64,000 nt of DNA, from NCBI GenBank assembly GCA_023548195.1, contig JAJHZJ010000696.1:1427843-1491842 (forward strand), given 5' to 3'. Under the pieces are notes generated by a model. The model did no database searches. It was not told the DNA's origin and was given only the letters and a program-made list of their open reading frames with translations. The translations under genes were made by a program, and so were the position numbers. This document shows positions 1 to 14,000 of the stretch, in pieces. Within the stretch, counting starts at the first letter, position 1. The number at the start of each line of letters is the position of its first letter. The DNA comes from Bettongia penicillata ogilbyi (Eukaryota; Chordata; Mammalia; Diprotodontia; Potoroidae).

Positions 1-90
1 GATACTCATCACATAAAACTTAACTTAGGTATTCAAAATCAACTTTCTTGGCTTAATATATAACTTTTGTAAGAAATTAAAGATTCTCAC

Positions 91-328
91 CTCTCAGTGA
101 TTTTTCCATTTATTCCATCTACAATTTCCAAAGAAATGTCCCCTTGTGCCCAATTCAGACTCAGGGATTTACATTCCAAGTCTGTCAGAAGCGGATACAC
201 AGATGGTATTAAGCTAATGTTAGGTCTATTGACCAAATAAAACATAGGCAGCTTGGAAGTGAGCGCATCGTCAACACGCTGCTTTATAGCTATCTCTAAT
301 CCTCTAGTGTCACTGCAGCTTCCATCCC
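91..328 (-). CDS. ADAD1: ADAD1 coding exon 9 (last in window)
   Basis: 238 bp, residues 417-496. Acceptor CTTTCTAG at 329-330, donor GTGAGA at 90-85. It encodes [40 protein letters not shown] and [20 protein letters not shown]. Ends in phase 2 within GAG AG|, so translation continues outside the window. Reading past the donor gives a stop at once, which confirms that the exon ends here. Confidence 0.95.
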
Positions 329-3300
329 CTAGAAAGGGAAAAAAAATTATACAAACAGGAATGGGGCAGGCCACAAACAAGCAACAAGCATTTAAGCACT
401 TACTATACTATACAGTATACTATATTTTATATATACAGTATACTATATTTAAGCACTTACTATACTATACAGTATACTATATACTATATTACTTACTATA
501 CAGGCACTGTGCTAGGCACCGAGCGTACAAGAACAAAAGTGAAACAGGCCCTGCCCTCCAGGAGTGTCCAGTATGATGGCAGAAACAATATGGAACCCAT
601 ATAAGCAGTAGCCAGGGCAACTTGGAGGGGAGGGCACCAGGGAAGGCTCCCGGCACAAGGTGGTGCTCAAGTGAATTCAGGGATTCTAAGGAATGGAAAT
701 GAGCAGGGAAAAGGGCATTTAAAGCATGGGACACAGCCTGCACAAAGGCACAGGATGAGAGATGAAGCACCATGTGTGAGGAACAAGGAGCAGGCTGGGT
801 TAGTTGGATCACAGTGGGTGCGGAGGGGAAGAAAGTGCAAAGACACTGGAGAGGGAAGTTGAGACCAGGCTGTGAAAGTACGAGGGAACCATCGACATTT
901 ACTTAGTATTAGGTAACATGGTCAGAAATAAGACACACAATGTATTCATCTGCCCTGCCCCTAGGCCTCCCCAACCCCCATCCCCATGCCCCACCTCTCT
1001 CCTACATCCTCTTGACCAGAACTGGAGAAGAATGCGACAGATTCCCTAGCCATAAATCCTAAAGGATTCAGTAGTGGGGCAGATGCCTTAGATGTTCCAC
1101 AAGATAAAGATAAAAAGCCCGGGCAACTCTCCTGAGTGCCAAAAGCAACACTTAAAACAAAAAGGGAAGAAACTGGCCATCTTTTGCCAATTGCTATTTA
1201 GCGAATTCATTGCAATCAAGGGTAAATAACAGCGTATACCTCTACAATCACAGATTCAGCTAAATCCAACCCTAAATTAAGCACTTTGCTCTGTGCATCA
1301 GGTACTGTGCTAGATGCTGGGAACAGAGAGACAAAAAGGAAACAGTGCTTTCCTTTAAGACCCTTACATTCTCTTGAGAATATACCATGCACTAAAAAAA
1401 AGTGAAACCACCACACATTGGGAAAGGAGAATGTGCACACGTGGTAGGAGGTAGGAGATCCAGAGAGGTGACAGTATTGCATCAGTATCTTCAAGGCAAA
1501 ACAGGATTCAGGAAAGCAGAGTATTCAAGGGGGTGCATTTCAGGTATGGAGGACAGTTTATGCAGGTACAGGGAAATGGGAGATGCAATGCTGAGCTCAG
1601 ACAGTGCAAGGGGCTCAGCTACTCCACAAGTTAATTTCATTCAATGAACATTTCTTATGTGCCTATAATGTGCTAGGCCTTACCCACAGGGAGCATTCAT
1701 TGTCTGGGGGAGATGAAAAGGAGGAAAAATCACACAACATAGTGACCCAAGGTGATCTTGGGGCAGGGGAAACCAGGACAGGCCTTGTGCAGGAGGTAGC
1801 CATTTCTGAAGGAAGCTAGTGGCCCGAGGCAGGGGTGGGAGACAAGGCACCGAGGGTGAAGGGAGGCACCTGCCTACACAGAAGGTACAAAATGCGAAGA
1901 CACTTGCAGGGTTGTGAAGAGAGAACAATGAGTAGGCCAGCTTGTCCAAATAGCAGGTGTAAAGGAAGACTAGAAAACAGGCTGGGGCCAAGGGCTGAAC
2001 GGCCCTAAAATGCCAATAGAGAAGTCTGCATCTTATTGTAAACGAGCCAAGGAACTGCCGAGGCTTCTCGTGCAGGGGCCTGACAAGCACTTTGGGTACA
2101 GTGACTGGCAGCTGATGGAGGACATATGAGAATGGAGAGAGGCTCAAAGCAAAACAACCAATTAGGCAGCTCTTGTAACTGTCTAAGCAAGAGGGAAGGA
2201 TGGCCTGAAGGATGGCGGGTGTTAAGTCCAATGTGGAATGTATGAAAAATAGGAAAATTAAGGCTGAGAAGGTGGGCTGCTGGCTGGATCAGTCAGGAAG
2301 CACTGATGAAGCACCTCGGCACCATGCCAAGAAAGGCCAAACACCTTTCCTGCTCCCAGGGAGATCCCACTCTAATCTGGGGACGTGCCTGAGAGCTCGG
2401 CTAAGACCTCTCCAAGTCCCAAGCACTAAGCTGCCAGATAAAAATGATTCAGAGAGTTCAGGGCAAGGGTTCTTAGTCTAGGTACAGGCACCGATTTCTT
2501 TTGTTTTATTCAATCTACCAGAGCCAGCTTTCTTTGCAATCTCATGCATTTTGCTCCGCTGCACCAAAAAGGTGTTTGTAGACTCCACCTGATTGCCAGA
2601 TGGTTCCATGACCCAAAAAAGACCAAGAATCACTGACTCAGGATAGAAACTCAGATGTGAGCTCTGGTGGATGAGGGCCTAATGCAGATAGAAAACCAAC
2701 TCTGAGAGATCATGTTGCAGGAGGTCTGTCATGATCACTGCCCCAGATGCCCCTTAAAGACTACGCAGCCACTATCTTGGAGAAGCCAGATGACAGAAGG
2801 TTCTGACCCAAGCCAGACAGCTCCTCAGATATGAGGCAAAGCACTGCATCTAGAACTTCGGGCTATCATGAAAAGGGATGAATGGCAAACAGGGGGAGGA
2901 GAGAATCAGAAGAAAGGGCTGGAGGCAAGGAGGATGGGTGGGAGAAGGAGGGCATTGCAGACAACACCCTTAGCTGTGGCTCCCATCACTGCTACATGCT
3001 AATATCCCAATGCAGTCATGATTGTATTTTGACAGGCATCCCTCCAAAAGATGCAGAGCAAATCTCACCCACCCTCTGGGCTCCTGTCCATGACTTCAGC
3101 ACAGGAGGTCCAGAAACATGCTAGGAGCTTTCTGCAGGCTGCTGTCACAACAGGCCCCAAACAGCATCAGTCACTTTCACTCACCCTACTTGGCCAAACT
3201 CTCATATTTTTCCAAGCATATATGTTTCTGATGAAGGCCACATAATTCCCCATTGGTGACATGAGGAAGGGTGCTCGTGCTCACCACATACCTCTCTTGC

Positions 3301-6300
3301 TCCTTGGGCAATGCTCACCTTTAATCTTTTGTGGGCTGTGCTACTCCATGGTGCCCAGCCATACCATAATATTACTAGAAGAATACTGGTGTTAGAGAGA
3401 CGGGTCTTTGTTTCAGAGAAAAGTCTGGAGTCATTACAAGCAAAACAACTTCTAAAAGGCTGAACAGTTTCCAAATGCTCTGTGATTCTCTATGATCCTT
3501 TATCTGGATTTCACATCAAATACCTTCTTAGCCCAAGTCAGGTCAAGAAACATGTATGAAACTTTAAAAAAACAACAAAACAACATACTCCTCTTCCAGA
3601 AGAATAGAAAGGGAGCCCCCAACTGCGTGATGTGGGTACTGACTGGATTAACCAGTGTTTCAGGCTGCATCATGAAAGGAGACAATCAAAGAGAAGACAA
3701 TCTCATCTGCTCCTCCTCTGGTCCTCAGGAGCCTCAAGGTCAGATCTGAGTGGTTTATTTTTCATGGAGGCCCCTTGACAAACTACCATGACCATGAGAG
3801 AAAATCACAAGAAGTGAGAAGACTGGCAAAGGAGAGCTGGACAAAGGGAAGGTGGTAACTTGTTTCAAACCGAAAACACAGCTATGTGGGAACAGATTTG
3901 CTCTTTGCTACTACAGAAGGTAGTAATATTTCCAAGCAACGGATCAGTGACCAGAAGCATGATTCTTGCTCAGTCCAAGGTATGGTAGCATGTCGGCACC
4001 CTGAGAACAGGAACTGTCTGGTTTTGTCTCTGCCTCCAATCCCTAGCACAAGGTCTGACACTTCATACTATTTTTAAAAATTAAAATGGGAACACCTCCC
4101 CAAGATGGCAGCATGCTCCTTCCAACTCTGTGTCAGTAGGACCAACTGGCATCTAGACTACATTATTGGAAGGATCACCTCATGCCTTGCTTCAGAGAAC
4201 CTAGAATTTCTGACAGAACCATTTTTTTCAGAGAGGAGAGAAAAGTGGAAATGTAAGAAAAGAGAGAGTATCAAATGTTTCCCTGTTTCCTCTGTTCCTA
4301 GCTACCAACAGTGGCAAGAAGATAACCCAAATAACCATGTCCAATGCCATCCTTACCAACCACAAAGGGCTGAGTCACTATTAAAGGAGTCAGAATCAGA
4401 TCCAGAATTCATTAACATAAATGCAATACAGATAAGTACCAGTATGGAGAAAGGCAACTATCATTGCAAAGCAAGTATCTCCCTCTATGCAGTCATGTCC
4501 CTTAATTGACTTTACTTCAAAATGTATTAGAAACCAAGGAGAAATAGTAAGAATTTTAACAAATAAAACTTGAGAAAGATCACATAAGTTGGCACAACAA
4601 TATACTTTTGAAAAGCTATCATTATAAATAACATTCTTTATTTAAAAAAAGAAAAAACAAGAATGGTTATAAAACCAAGTATTATCTTTATATATGGGGC
4701 AGATCTAGGGGAAAAAAACTTCTTACACAAGAAATATCCCCAAAACTTTGTGTAAAATAAATAAAACTTGCTCCCAAGGAGATCCCACTCTAATCTGGGG
4801 ACCTGCCTGAAAGTTCTGTTAGGACTTCTCCAAGCTCCAAGCACTAACTTGGCAGATAGAACAATTCTGAGAGTTAAGGGCAGAAGAAGGGAGTGTAAGG
4901 GTGGTGAGACCGCCATTCAGATGAAAAGAACTGACCCCATCCAAATCAAACCTGGCAACTGAATGACTGTGCCTGTCCTTCCTACAAGAAAACAGAGAGG
5001 GAAGAGGAAGGCAGAGGGACAGAGAGAAAAGAGGGGGGAGGTGAGAGAGCCACAGGAAAGGATAGGGACAGAGAATGTCACTTCCATATTCCCTGGGAAG
5101 CCAGCCTATGCCAGAGTCTTTCTGAGGAAGAGGAACAATCGCATCTCATTCTAGCATTTTCCAGGATCCAAAGAAACAAGAAATAAAGCCATGACTTACG
5201 CTGCAGCACCACTAGTTTTATATTCCAAGTGCTTTCAATAAATTAAATGACACAGGCCAATCACGTAACTAAATACAGAAGAATTCCATTAGAAGACCCC
5301 AAGTGACCCTCAGGAATTCATCTCTTCAGTAATCTGCTCTGAGGTCTAATGACTATTACACTCAAAAAGGACTCCCAGGGATGCAGCCTAGGTATCTTCT
5401 GCTTAAGGTCCCACACTTCTGGTTCTCTTGCTCTGCGTGTGCCGAGCTGGGAATCTGCAGTTTGACTCCTTCTATCTTTTCAGAGCATTCAAGCCCACTC
5501 TAGCTTCAAGGAAGCTTTAATTCTTCTCCCTTCCAAAAGAAAGGGCAATTGAGAAAAAAAAATGAAAAATGGCCCATCCTCTTGGCAGACAGGCAGAAAG
5601 CCTGGGAGGCAGAGGGCTTCCTACATTGCCAAAGCCAGCCCCTGGATCGCTATCGGTGCTTAACTTTTCTTCAGCTACAAAAGGCAGAGGGAAGAAGACT
5701 CAGAAAAGACTGTGAAAACAAAAGGCATTGACAAAGAAAGAAAAATGTGAAACAGTTTGAACAAAAGTGGAGACTTCAAACGTAATCTACGTGGCCCGCT
5801 ACCATGCTCCTCATGGGCTGCAGTTTTCAGGTTTGGGCCTCCTAATTCGGAGGCAGTGAGGGATCAGAGGCTACGTTACTGTTTCTTCTTCTATGTTGCA
5901 AACACCCAATACCTACAACACTAAATCACAACCTTATTCTCCCACATTCTGGAGGGCTCTGAGAAGGCTTACCCACAAGGATACTGTTAATGTAAATGGG
6001 CTGGATGAAGTGGCTGAGCAGGGCTCCCTGCACCCCCAGCACTTCCCAGCGGGTCAGCTTGTCGCTGGAGGACATGCTGCTCACTCTGTTAACCACTTCC
6101 GCAGGGCAGTAGACTGTGAGGTAAATCTTGCCCTCCACAGCCACGTGCAGGCTCAGCTCTTCATTAGCCTCAAATGCAGATAAGGAGCGAGGATTGAGAC
6201 GTCTAAAAAGAGAACAAGGGAGTTACTTTTAAAGCACGTGCCCAAAACAAGAGATCCATGTTTTAACATTTTAATAAGAAGAGAAAAAGAAAACTGCCAG

Positions 6301-9300
6301 GATTCAGAACTAACCCTTCTGGGAAATGGTACTCAGCCACCTCATGAGGGATGCAGGGATTGGGGGAGAAGGGAGGGAGGGAGACAGTGGAGAGGGATCA
6401 AGAGAGCCCAACGTGGGGCTGCCCTTCAGAGAGCAGCCTCCTCCTCCTCACTCAAGTTAAAATGGACAATGCGGTTAAGAGAAAACTACAGGTTAAGAGA
6501 CAACTACTGTTGTAAACAGCAAGTGCTCAACATGGAATGCAGAAGCCCTGGGTCTGAAGGACGGCTGAGCCTCACTCATCCTCAGTAAGATAAGCTTGGT
6601 GAGGATCAAATGAAATGGCCTTACAGTCACCTAGCACAAATGTCACCTCTTTGTATCTGAGCCAAGGTGGGCTGGTTACAGTCTCATGTGTCTTTGAAGT
6701 CAGTGATGACAACAGCAAACACAGAGGCCTGGATGGATGGAGGTCTCGGGCCCTCCTCCATGGCACCCAAGAGGAGGAGCCTGGCTTCATCCAGTCAGAG
6801 TTCTCCAAAGACGGAATTTCCATTAATACCATTATTGAAAACCAGCAAGCCAAAGGCACAATCACCATCTTGACCAAACCACGTTATCCTCAGGAGGGGG
6901 CAAAGGGGAGGGAAGCAAAAACAAGAAAAAAAAAGAGAAAAGAAAAACTGGAAATTGGTCCAGAGATGTAGTTCTACCTGCCACAACCACCCAAAGCTCA
7001 GAACTCTCTCTGCCCTGTCACCTTCCAGGCAATGCCTAGAACCCGGTCTACTTCCACCTGGGGCTCTCACCCAGAGAAGCTGTCCCAGCCTCCACTGGGC
7101 AGACAGCCCTTTGACAGTTTGCAAGTGACTTGAACCTCCAACAAATCTAATGAGCAAGTAGTTAAGAGTCTTCACTGGGCAGAAGGAGAAATCGCATCTC
7201 CAGGGCATTACATGACTTGCCCATGTGTCAACAACCACCAAGTGTCTGAGACAGGATTCAAACCCAGACCCAGCCTCTACCATCCTCGTTATCCATGAGG
7301 CCCCAAACACAGACTTGAATGTGTCTTGGATGCTACGTAGTAGATAGCACGGTTCTGGAGTCAGAAAGTGCACTGGAGACATATCTTTCTTAAAACTGGT
7401 ATTTGTATATGGTCTGATTTCATAAGAAGTCAGTCCTAAATGATGTAATTTCCATGATCATTTACTAGGAATAATATTTGAAGTAATGTGTAACATTAGG
7501 AGATACAAAGATAGCTAGCCCCATCATTCTTCGGGTATCTCTCGATAATGCAACACACAGGACGCAACTGTGAACCTCTCCCCTCCCTCATGAGACGGAT
7601 CTAGTCACATCAAGTATCTTCCTGAGTCTTTACCATCATGAAGGCTACAGGAACCTGCTGCCTTCCCTAGGCTTGCCTGTGACCACAAGGAGCACAGGAC
7701 CCTCAGCCACTTGGGCAGGGAGGGGCTGGCAAGCTACAGCACAAGGCCTCCGGTGCAACAAGGAAGGGAAGGAGCAGTTCAGTCTGCGGTGCAATCACAG
7801 AGAGTACAGCGTAAGAGCAGCAATCACAGAAGCAGGAATGAGGGAGCAGGCAGGGAGAGAACTTAGGGCTGCTGCGCTCACAAGGCACCCACTGTGACCG
7901 AGGAGAGACGGAGACTGCTCCGGGATGTCCAGGAGGAGAACGCCTCAGATACCAAAACAAGTGTTTCTAAAATACACGGTCATTTTTTTTTAACAACACT
8001 TGAAAAATACTTACAGTTGTGACTTAATTTGAGCAGATCCTTTTGGCAACTGGTTCAAATAGAGATAAATGTTGATATTCTGCTTTAAAGTGAGGAGATT
8101 AGAAGCTGGTTCAGTACAAAATATTGACTTTTCCATCATAGCAGGGTTTTTGCTATAGAAGAGCAGAAGTTGTCTATAGAAGTACCTAAAATAAAGCAGG
8201 GAAACCCTTAGGAGGAAGAACCTATCCAGGGATTCAGAGTGAGTGAGGCCCACCCAGCCTCTTGAGTTGGGCATTCATAACCATCCACAATCTGGCACCA
8301 CCTGACCTGATCTGTCACATTCAGTGCTGACCCCAGCTACACATCTGCTGCCCCCTCCCACCTTCAATAGCTGTAGGGTGAAATCCCATCCACACCTTCC
8401 AAGGTCCTTCCTTGGAAGCCCAAACCAGGTAGGCTTGGACTTTCCCTTCTCAGATTTTCCAAAGCACTGAGTAATCATCTCATTCTGTCCACACATGGCA
8501 TCCCGCTGCCCTTAACCCTAACTGTCGAAGATCTACGAGGCAGGTGCCATGGCTCACTTATCTCCATATCTGCCCCAGACCTAGCACAGCACCATTCCAG
8601 TTGGCTCATTTGTCTCTGAACCTGTCCCCACTCCACATACACCCTCCCCTGGTTGGTCCACACCAGTATTCTCCTCTGTCCCACCATAGCCTTCTTGTAA
8701 AAAGGGCCTTTCTTAGGGCAGGTTCCTTTCCCTAGTACCCTCTCTCTACTACCTGCCTGGGAGAGCTGGGGGTCTGCCTCTCTCCTCTGCAGCCAGAAAC
8801 CACCAGTGTCTCTCACAACTGAAGCAGATGCTCATGAGGGTACAGACAGGCAGACTGTCTTAGATAGAGCAGCCCCTACCACCCTCAACATGTTAGGCTC
8901 AGACACTAAATCATCATGAGGAGGCAGGTCTATAGCTCAAATATGTCCCCTCCAAAAATCACTTTTACTGGGAAAGTTTTCTGAAAGACAATAATAGCCC
9001 CATGAGAAGGCAAACTAATATGTGCTTAGAATGGAAAATAACACGGTAGAAACGCTGATTTTAATGAATGTATCACATCTGGTCTTAAACTCAAAAGGGA
9101 CAAGTGAAAAATGAAGTGTTGAATCATCTGAAAAAGGAAAAATCAAAGCCAGATGGAAATTCACTCAAAGAGCATCAGAACACAAAGCCAGCAGAATCTT
9201 CCCTGACTGGCTGTTTTAAGGGATGATGCTAAGAGAAATATCTTAGCAGTGGAGGCTGCAAAGATGGTGCTTGGGCAGCAGCAAACTTCCCAGGTTCCTG

Positions 9301-11004
9301 AGAAGCCCTGAGCTGTAGGAACCAGGATGATGCCCTGCCACCACCGCAGCCTTAGGGAAGGTCAGCCTAACTCAACCCACAACATCCCAGTCCTGCAGGA
9401 GCCCAGCAGGTTACACTAGTGACAACGAGCACCCACCAGGGGAAGCCAGGCCCACTGACTGCCCTGACGCCAAAGCTTGCTCCCTCCTGGTGGCCTCACC
9501 TGAGCAGGGAGCGCCTTGCGGTAACCACAGCGTGGGTGTCGTGAAGCACACGCCCATCCGGCTTGATACTCTGGCTATAATTGTATTCACCCGTGCCCAC
9601 TGCTACAACCTCATGCTGTCCAGCTGAAAAAGGACATGTCAACAAGAGAAGCTCATTTTTTCCCTCACTCTTCCCTTACATTTACATCAAATACTTTAAG
9701 GATCCATGATTCTGAATGAATTACTTCAGATTCCCTACTGCTGATACACATTTAAAATGTGTCAAATAAACTGGCAAAAAAGATGGGATGACAGTGAGTT
9801 GTGTAAGTCTGGCTTTTGTGTCCTCACCAATCTAACTAAAAGGCAGCACTGAGGTGACAACAGATGATAAGCATCATCACTACTACTAATAATAATCACA
9901 GCAAAAAACCCACATTCTGGAGGGCTTTAAGGTTTGCAAAGAGTTTTATTTAATATACATTACTGCATTTGAGCCTCCCAACTACTCTAGGAGGTAGGTA
10001 TTAGTTTTCCTATTTAACAGATAAGGGAAATCATGGCAGAAGTGACTTGCCCAAGGTCACCTATGATAAGTGTCTGAGGCAAGACCTGAAAGCAGGTCTT
10101 GCTGCTGCCAAATCTGGTATTCTGCTAGAAGAGACAGCGTTAGGCAACATCTCCTCCTCTCCCTTAAAACATACACAGGCCTACGTCTGTCAATTGAGGA
10201 ATGGCTGAAGAAGTTGTGGTATATGAATGTAATGGAATATTATTGTGCTATGAGAAATGATGAGCAGTGAGGCTTCAGAGAGGCCTGGAAAGACTTATAT
10301 GAACTGATGGTGAGTGAGGGGTGCAGAATCAGAAGAACATTGTACACAGTCACAGCCGCAGTGTGCGATGACTGACTTTGACAGATCTGGCTCTTTTCAG
10401 CAAAGCAAGGATCTAAGACAACTCCAAAAGGCTCATGATGGAGAAAACAAATCCACATCCAGAGAAAGAATTAGAGTCTGAATGCAGGTCGAAGTAGAAT
10501 ACTAGCTAGCTCTCTTTTCCTTCTGTTTTGTTTCTTCTTTCTTGTGGCTCCTCCCATTAGTTCTAACTCTTCTTTACAACATGATGAACGTGAAAATATG
10601 TTTGATATGAATGTGTAAGTAGGGCCTATATCAGATTGCATGTTGTCTTGGAAAAGGGGAGAAAATTTGAAACTCAAAATCTTATGGAAATGAATATTGA
10701 AAACTAGAAATAAATTAATTTTTAACAAACACCCCCCCCAAAGGTAAATACAGAATTTTTTTTTTTAAAACTACACATACTCCACCTTGAAAAGCCTTTT
10801 CCTTGGCCTTGGAAAGCCACCCTTCTTTCCACTAACAAAGTACTCAAACGTTATTTTTGCACGCTGCTTCCATTTCCTCTACTTTCATCTTTCTTATCCT
10901 TTACTATTTACAACACTTCTCCCTCTCAGCACCAGACTTGTAATCCATCAAAAACCAGCTTCCTCCACATTCTCCAACTCCTAGTGCTCAGACATCAGAC
11001 ATCA

Positions 11005-11042
<38 letters not shown>

Positions 11043-14000
11043 CTCTCTCTCTCTCTCTCTCTGTCTGTCTCTGTCTCTCTCTGTCTCTCTCTCCCCTCTG
11101 CAAAGCCAATGTGTATCATCTGTGCAACCCTATACATCAGTCACTGCGCTAGATGAAGGATTTTGTTTGTTAAGCCAGAACAAAATTACAGCATGGTGGC
11201 CCTTTGACAGCACAAGAATTGGGACCATAAAGCCCCAAATGACAGGATCTCACTGTCTACGAGTCCTACTAGAGAGCTTCCAGTACCTGATTCCTCTCAC
11301 TCTAATTTGATTTTTTTTTTTTTTTTTTTACCACTTCCAACTGCACAATCAGCTCAAGGGGAAGGACTTTTACATGTCATTACAACAGGGCTTTTCCTTC
11401 ATGCTACTCTCCCTTTTCAAACAATGTCTTTTCCTCCCCTGATTATCCTAACCTACTGACTGGCACAGGAGCTTCTCATCTGGGCTGATGCAATCCTCCT
11501 CGGACAAGCTGGGGCCTCCTCATATCAAGGCCAGATTTCATGCATGCAGCCCCTCAGCTGATTAACTCACTGCAGCTAAGAACTCCACACTTCAAGAAAT
11601 CCTCCAGCCTCAGCCTCTCCACATTTGACCTTAGGTGTCACATTTCAAAGCCAAACTGGACTGCTAATTCTCTGCTAAGCCTTCCCTAAGTATTCCAGTC
11701 CTTAGGGCATCCTTTTTGAATCTACCACTATTAAAGTGGGTGCCACATAATTTAGCAATGACCTTCCTGCTAGTGTTTCCACATGGTATCTTGTCTCCAT
11801 AAAGCTCTCTGAGAACAGGGAACAAGTCTGATCCTTCCACTTCTGTAATTAGTCCCTTGCACCTATTCCACACTCAAATACTTCATTATTTCTGGGGCTT
11901 ATCTATTTCTAGGAGGCTTAATGAAGCCAAAATAGCGGAAAAAACTGGCCTTAGAGGAGTTCCAAAAAAGGTCAGAAGATAGAGATGCTTCCAATTAAGC
12001 TAGAGAGCATCCAAGTCAAGGCAAACATTCTTTCAACCTTTATAGCCTTTCAAAAACAGGAATTTTGCCTCCCTCAGTTTAAAATGAGGAAAATAGAATT
12101 ACTGTAAGATGGTTTCACATTGTTCTATGAGACCACCTAGATCAGTTCTACAACTACTCAAAATCTATGGGCCAGGATTTCTCAGCAGCTATGACACCTT
12201 CGGTATTATAGCCCTCTGAATGTCTAAGACTTGCCGAGTTATTTCCCAGTCCATTTTGGTTCCATCGAACTGTGGCTCCTCCTCCCCTTACTGCCACTTT
12301 CCTTCCCCTCACTGCTGACTGGGACAGTGGTATTGATGGCAGCAATGCTGGGGGTGGTACTGCCAATTCTACGGCAGCCACATGGTCTTAATCTGCAGGA
12401 CAGAGAGTTAAAGGGCAGGAAGCACCACTGTGGGCAGAAGTCAGGATTCATTAGTCTGTCAACATGTCACTGAACTATAGCTCAGGCCACGATTTAATTA
12501 GGCAGAGTAAGACAAGACACTTCCAGTATTTCCCTTTAAATCCTCATCCTCCAATCAGACTTACCTCTTTCAATTACAAAAGCAGCCAATGAGCTGCTAC
12601 AATTCCAATATTCCGAATGCTTGGCAGTCAGACGATCAAAGGTGTCCTTAATTGCCTCTGAGATCTTTGCATGCTGGATGTGCCTCCCTTCTAGGAAGAA
12701 AGTATCAAAAACAATACAAACTGGAATCTCAAACTTGCCTAGGCTGTGGATCTTCTTCGTTAGTTTGATCTGCATCTTTTCATGAACATGTACACAGCAC
12801 AAGCTGTGCCCTGGGCTCCAGGATGAAAGCAGCAATCATGCACTCCATCACCATTCCAACTGTAGCTAATGATATTAGGTAAACTTCATATCAACAACAT
12901 TTGAAAAAGACATTAAAAATTGTAACCCTTTTAATTAAATTAGTATCATTAGAGGTTTAAACATGACAACATCTGAGGCTGGTGTTTCATACCAGCCTTA
13001 GACAGAACCAACACAGAACTTCCTCCCTATGGAGGGATGCCAGCATTGGAATGATCATTTACAGTCCAATGATATTGACCTGGGAAGCGTCACATCACAT
13101 GAGGGCTTCAAGTTCAATGGCTCCCTAAAAGGCTGCTCCCATTTCTACAGGGTGCAGCTATCTTTCATCAGTAATGTCCTACAGTATCACACAGACTCAC
13201 AAGGGGCCCCTGCACACCCAGGGCTGTGTCCCCCTGCTCAGCCCTAACATCTGAGACTTCCATTAGGAAAAAGGTCCTGTAGGCAAGCACTGAGTGTAGG
13301 AAAACCCACTTCATGGCACACACCATGCCACCTTGCAGGAAAGTATCCCAAGCAAAAGTCTGGGCTGGGAACTCCACTTACATCATCTTCCTAGTAATCT
13401 GAAGGAAAAAAAATCCTGATAAACTGAAATATCCAGGATCAAACCCAATAACTATGTTGGAAAAACAAATAAGGTTGTCTATAAAACGTAGTAGATTGAG
13501 TCCTGATTAAGAAATTCAAGGAAAAAAAAATTACACAGAATCCTATTTCCAGGCCAGGTCAGCACAGGAAATCAGATAGGTGTATGGATCCTGAGGACCA
13601 GGAGGCGCCTAAAGTGCATCATGTGAATCTTTCCAGCACAAGAACAAAGCTGCGTGCCAGGTCGAGAAGAGGTCTCAGACCTACCCCAAGAAAAGAACTA
13701 ATACCAGCAACAGTTCCCACTTACTACCTCCAAGTCACACATCCAGGGTAGACTTGTTGGATATACTTTCTTGGAAAGAAACAAGAGAAATTCAAGGGGA
13801 AGAGGCCTGGGAAGCACAGTATATTAAGAAAATATACCCATGCAATGAAATCCAGGGACCAGAGGGCTTGAGTCATAATGGCTAGCAGGTGGATGAAAGT
13901 CATTGGAGGAACAAACAGAAGCGATTTTGTGAAGAATACCCTAGAGTTTACCTGGACAGAAAAAGTAAAGAGCTGGAGACTTTGGGAAAGAGATCACAAG

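Larger units (their letters stand above)
329..5972 (-). other. ADAD1 intron between coding exons 8 and 9
   Basis: 5.6 kb. Holds the TATAC palindromes, the 'tactgtgtgcc' repeat cluster, the duplicated segment at 2355 and 4770, and an L2-like end at 3970-4075. The stretches 2480-3960 and 4890-5960 show nothing I can name. No coding signal on either strand. Confidence 0.85.

Noticed and set aside
396..500. CRISPR-like direct repeats
   Set aside because: The duplication at 390-481 has only two units, is a simple A/T palindrome and lies in a mammalian intron.
1680..2231. 183-codon minus-strand frame
   Set aside because: It lies wholly within the dispersed 'tactgtgtgcc' repeat text on the antisense side. 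The protein resembles nothing known.
6795..7382. 195-codon minus-strand frame in ADAD1 intron
   Set aside because: No family resemblance, it includes MIR-like fragments, and the true ADAD1 chain splices past it in correct phase.
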